This document shows positions 63,617 through 64,000 of a DNA stretch of 64,000 nucleotides, piece by piece (the first letter of the stretch is position 1; each line of letters opens with the position of its first letter). Under the pieces are notes generated by a model. It saw nothing but the letters and a program-made list of their open reading frames with translations, ran no database searches and was not told the DNA's origin. A program made the position numbers and the translations under genes. The DNA lies in NCBI RefSeq assembly GCF_001461035.1, contig NZ_LNAM01000197.1, positions 1 through 64,000 of the forward strand, read 5' to 3'. The stretch is from Acetivibrio ethanolgignens (GTDB lineage Bacteria > Bacillota > Clostridia > Lachnospirales > Lachnospiraceae).

Positions 63617-64000
63617 ATGGATAATCATAGGGCTGGTTTTCTGTCTGCTGCTGACAGGCTGTGGCAGAAAAAAAGCCGGAGAAGAGGGAGCAAAGGAGAT
63701 TTCAAAGGATGCAGTGATGATGGCTGTTGGTGAGGATAATGTATCAGCACAGGAGGCAATGGCCTATCTGTACCTCTTGAAGCAGCAGTATGAGGCCGGC
63801 ATGGGAGAAGAAGTCTGGAGCTATCAGCTCAGTGAGGATAAGACACTGGAGGATTACGCCAGAGAGGCTGTAATATCGAATCTTACCCAGTTAAAGATTA
63901 TGTGCCAGCAGGCGGCGAAAGAGGGCATAGAGCTGGATGAGGAGGAAAGCTATGAGGCAAAAAAGGCGGCACAGCAGATTATTAAGACTGCCGGCAAGGC
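63603..64000 (+). CDS. PrsA/SurA-like foldase lipoprotein, 3' end outside window
   Basis: The first 132 residues of an exported lipoprotein: signal IIIGLVFCLLLTGCG with the lipobox cysteine at about residue 20, then MAVGEDNVSAQEAMAYLYLL and helical segments typical of the SurA_N/PrsA chaperone region. A peptidyl-prolyl isomerase domain would be expected past the window edge. The GTG start lies 6 nt after AGGAGG and overlaps the mfd end by 14 bp, so it is cotranscribed with mfd. Confidence 0.75.
   Translation, partial: MKRNRWIIIGLVFCLLLTGCGRKKAGEEGAKEISKDAVMMAVGEDNVSAQEAMAYLYLLKQQYEAGMGEEVWSYQLSEDKTLEDYAREAVISNLTQLKIMCQQAAKEGIELDEEESYEAKKAAQQIIKTAGK

Overview
The window looks like chromosome of a low-to-mid GC, Gram-positive anaerobe of the Clostridia, most likely a gut-type Lachnospiraceae. 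This rests on AGGAGG ribosome sites, ATG/GTG/TTG starts, a DUF951 protein, a YjjI/YjjW glycyl-radical pair, an ATCase PyrB/PyrI pair, an arginine deiminase operon and the rpmG-secE-nusG-rplKA / rplJL ribosomal cluster. The genus cannot be fixed from sequence alone. No rRNA, tRNA or CRISPR array was found.

Layout. (1) 1-11,280 is an accessory island. It holds three polymorphic-toxin C-terminal modules, each next to an immunity-like gene: 3-646, 6220-6978, and 10411-11049, where toxin and immunity are fused in frame. Between them lie an HUH (rolling-circle Rep-like) protein, two near-identical small serine recombinases, a short tyrosine recombinase, an intact IS110 transposase, a collapsed second copy of that recombinase block, and an unusual adenine-methylase-like protein. 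Two hairpin-bearing direct repeats (1270-1432 and 11094-11252) bracket about 9.8 kb; the second sits at the junction with ordinary chromosome. (2) 11,280-24,700 is a hemolysin III-type membrane protein, a DUF951 gene, a large exported protein and a nucleoside uptake and salvage region (deoD, NupN-like lipoprotein, YjjI/YjjW, NupOPQ-like ABC transporter, cdd, pdp). (3) 24,700-31,550 is glf plus a glycosyltransferase, a lipoprotein behind a broken regulator, a PAP2 phosphatase, rpiB, an EamA remnant and pyrBI. (4) 31,550-40,340 is an arginine fermentation block (arcA-arcB-arcC-yfcC, a tandem AraC regulator, argR). The arcA promoter is enclosed by a 22-bp inverted repeat, which makes it a candidate invertible (phase-variable) promoter, and candidate ArgR boxes lie upstream. 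(5) 40,340-45,480 holds small membrane and secreted proteins, an AraC-type response regulator without its phosphoacceptor, and an orphan FliD-like protein.

(6) 45,480-63,990 is rpmG-secE-nusG-rplK-rplA, then a break in the usually contiguous rplKAJL cluster. The break holds a reverse-strand lactose/galactoside island (AraC regulator, ABC importer, lacZ) and a 5'-truncated Y-family polymerase with a YolD-like gene. After it come a new promoter, an L10 leader, rplJ and rplL, then an MBL hydrolase, pth, mfd and the start of a PrsA/SurA-like lipoprotein. Just after rplA lies a strongly structured non-coding region with a 103-bp direct repeat; its first bases also occur after rplL.

The strongest leads for new biology are the toxin-cassette island with four kinds of recombinase and hairpin ends, the inverted repeat around the arcA promoter, and the structured repeats at the rplA break.
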